From positions 1 through 64,000 of the forward strand of contig JAEUUI010000025.1 in NCBI GenBank assembly GCA_016786585.1: a DNA stretch of 64,000 nucleotides, in the 5' to 3' direction. The notes beneath the pieces were generated by a model. That model searched no databases. It was not told where the DNA came from and worked only from the letters and a program-made list of their open reading frames with translations. The stretch is from Cyclobacteriaceae bacterium (lineage in GTDB: Bacteria; Bacteroidota; Bacteroidia; Cytophagales; Cyclobacteriaceae). Both the position numbers and the translations under genes were made by a program. This document shows, piece by piece, positions 62,506 through 64,000 of this stretch (the first letter of the stretch is position 1; every line of letters starts with the position of its first letter).

Positions 62506-64000
62506 TTGAGATCACATAAACGACTGACTAACCTGGTATTTCTGATACCGGTGTTTTTATTTTTTTCAGGATTTATTTCTGAAGCTCCCGGTATTGAAGA
62601 ACTGTTGAAGAAACTGAAACAATACTATTCCGAACGACCTCAGGAAAAATTATACATCCATCTCGATAAACCGTTTTATGCAGCGGGCGATAACCTTTGG
62701 TTTAAGGCATACCTCGTAGAAGCATCACTTCATCACCTTGATTCTCAAAGCAGGGTGGTATATGTCGATCTGATTGATGACACAAAAACAATTTTCAAGC
62801 GTCAGATGCTCTACGCAGCGGGCGGAGTGACATTTGGTGATTTTCAATTGCCGGATACGTTACGGGCGGGGCGTTATGCCATTCGGGCCTATACCAACTA
62901 CATGAAGAATTTTGGGGAAGATTTCTTTTTCACAAGGGAATTTTCTGTTCTAAATCCGCTTCGTGCTGAAATCGTTTCTGATACAACGCGATTTAAAGCC
63001 GACTCGCTGGAGCTTGAGTTTTTTCCTGAAGGCGGAAACCTGGTTGCCTGTGGATTCAACCGGTTGGCTTTTAAAGCACTGGGACCTGATGGAAAAGGAA
63101 TCAACGTAGAAGGAAATATCTTCGATGAGAATGAAAGGGTTGTGACCTCCTTTAAAGCGCAGCATACCGGGATGGGCCTGGTTCAGCTTAATCCGGTTGC
63201 CGGGAAAAAGTACCATGCACGGATCACGAAGCCTTACGTAGTAAAGAGAATTTATCCACTCCCGGCAGTACACGATAAGGGTTATATCATGCAGGTTGAT
63301 GCTGTAAACAATGGCGTAAAAGTGATTGTGTTTACAAATGCCGACAAGCCTTCGGGTGATGCCGGAGTAAGTATTATTGTGCAGTCGCGCGGGCTAGCCT
63401 ACTTTGCCCAGCAGGGAACGGTTAATAATGGTGCATTCTTCACGCTGATAAAGCGATCGCAGCTTCCGGAAGGCGTTTCTCAGATCACCGTGTTTGATTC
63501 GGAAGGCCGGCCGGTTGCCGAACGACTGATTCATGTTTCGCACAATGAAAACATCAAGCTGCGGGTAACTACGGATACAGCAGTTTATGGCAAGCGGAAA
63601 ATGGTGGCAGTCTTGATTGATGCAGCCTATCGCAACAATGTACCCGCATCCGGACAATTCTCTATTTCGGTTTACGATGAGGGGCTCATCACACAACAGG
63701 AATCCTATCCACTCACCATTGAAAATTATTTGTCGTTAACCTCCGATCTTAAAGGATACATAGAAAACCCGGGTTATTACTTTAAGGATTCCCTTCAGGA
63801 GACACGAAAGAACCTCGATTTGCTCATGATGATTAATGGCTGGAGAAGGTTTACGTGGACAGATGTACTCAGTGAAAAACTTCAGCCGTTGCCGTATCGG
63901 CACGAACAAGGCATTCCGCTCAGCGGAAGAGTTTTAAAGCTGGGTGGTAAAAACCCACCGGCCGGAAGCATGCTTAAAGTTATGGCTATGAATGGTGCAG
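62506..64000 (+). CDS. MG2-domain large surface protein, 5' part (cut by window end)
   Basis: An open frame that runs off the window. The TTG at 62506 (then RSHKRLTNLVFLIPVF) gives a good signal peptide; a GTG three codons earlier is possible, and stops at 62446 and 62458 close the frame upstream. After the signal, PQEKLYIHLDKPFYAAGDNLWFKAYL is the MG2 (alpha-2-macroglobulin-like) signature found in large Bacteroidota outer-membrane proteins, many of which end in a TonB-receptor plug domain. ARGY-like GRYAIRAYTNYMKNFGEDFFF and further MG-like repeats follow. 498 residues are visible. Probably a surface protein; the C-terminal half is unknown. Confidence 0.82.
   Translation, partial: MRSHKRLTNLVFLIPVFLFFSGFISEAPGIEELLKKLKQYYSERPQEKLYIHLDKPFYAAGDNLWFKAYLVEASLHHLDSQSRVVYVDLIDDTKTIFKRQMLYAAGGVTFGDFQLPDTLRAGRYAIRAYTNYMKNFGEDFFFTREFSVLNPLRAEIVSDTTRFKADSLELEFFPEGGNLVACGFNRLAFKALGPDGKGINVEGNIFDENERVVTSFKAQHTGMGLVQLNPVAGKKYHARITKPYVVKRIYPLPAVHDKGYIMQVDAVNNGVKVIVFTNADKPSGDAGVSIIVQSRGLAYFAQQGTVNNGAFFTLIKRSQLPEGVSQITVFDSEGRPVAERLIHVSHNENIKLRVTTDTAVYGKRKMVAVLIDAAYRNNVPASGQFSISVYDEGLITQQESYPLTIENYLSLTSDLKGYIENPGYYFKDSLQETRKNLDLLMMINGWRRFTWTDVLSEKLQPLPYRHEQGIPLSGRVLKLGGKNPPAGSMLKVMAMNGA

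Overview
The window reads as chromosomal DNA of a Bacteroidota bacterium, most likely order Cytophagales. The grounds are: a short primary sigma factor without the long N-terminal extension; promoter elements matching the Bacteroidota form TTTG-N19-TAnnTTTG (best example 5937-5967, further -7 boxes upstream of accA, tyrS, the ABC-F gene and others); a bacillithiol deacetylase; many families typical of the phylum (DUF2911, DUF3667, DUF4184, PD40-OmpA proteins, PF13568-like barrels, MG2-type surface proteins); and frequent lipoproteins with short signal peptides. No phage, transposase, CRISPR array or recognisable defence island is visible.

Layout. 1-5.9 kb: core genes, sigma factor rpoD, thioredoxin reductase and BshB1 (thiol redox), PdxH, an AlgH/YqgE protein and a DUF349 coiled-coil protein. 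5.9-6.2 kb: tRNA-Thr(TGT) behind a consensus promoter and a broken copy of its own 5' half carrying an 18-bp perfect palindrome. 6.4-11.5 kb: an accessory stretch around a Crp/Fnr regulator, flanked by a peroxiredoxin/beta-barrel/DM13 lipoprotein operon on one side and a DinB-like/YHS/DoxX operon on the other; matching TGTCA-N6-TGACA-type dyads lie in front of both. 11.9-18.3 kb: a Cys-cluster protein, a YceI lipoprotein, a PadR regulator with a MacB/FtsX-type permease, and a diacylglycerol kinase overlapping an APP1-type phosphatase. 18.5-26.9 kb: secreted thioredoxin protein, a sodium:solute symporter preceded by a 39-aa membrane peptide, an M16 peptidase and a DUF2911 protein. 27-35.4 kb: 3-methyladenine glycosylase, PD40-OmpA protein, gamma-glutamyltransferase, TetR regulator, Dps, tRNA-Asp and accA. 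35.4-41.6 kb: a metallo-beta-lactamase/patatin/urocanase run and four small outer-membrane barrels. 41.6-47 kb: tyrS, a carbonic anhydrase/SulP operon (probable bicarbonate uptake), a MazG-like pyrophosphohydrolase and several very small genes. 47-64 kb: C-terminal protease, an unusual ABCG-like fusion, DUF4184/DUF3667 membrane proteins, an ABC-F ATPase overlapping an M61 peptidase, a second PD40-OmpA protein, a CDP-alcohol phosphatidyltransferase and the start of a large MG2-type surface protein cut by the window edge.

The best candidate for an undescribed system is the Crp/Fnr-centred pair of operons at 7.1-11.5 kb: the regulator, two similar operator dyads and six small envelope/redox proteins look like one stress regulon. 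This is inference from layout and motifs, not proof. Other points worth following are the tRNA-Thr half copy with a palindrome in its D-loop, the 39-aa partner of the symporter, and several small genes that automated calling is likely to miss (21143, 31527, 46857). Most of the remainder is ordinary core genome.
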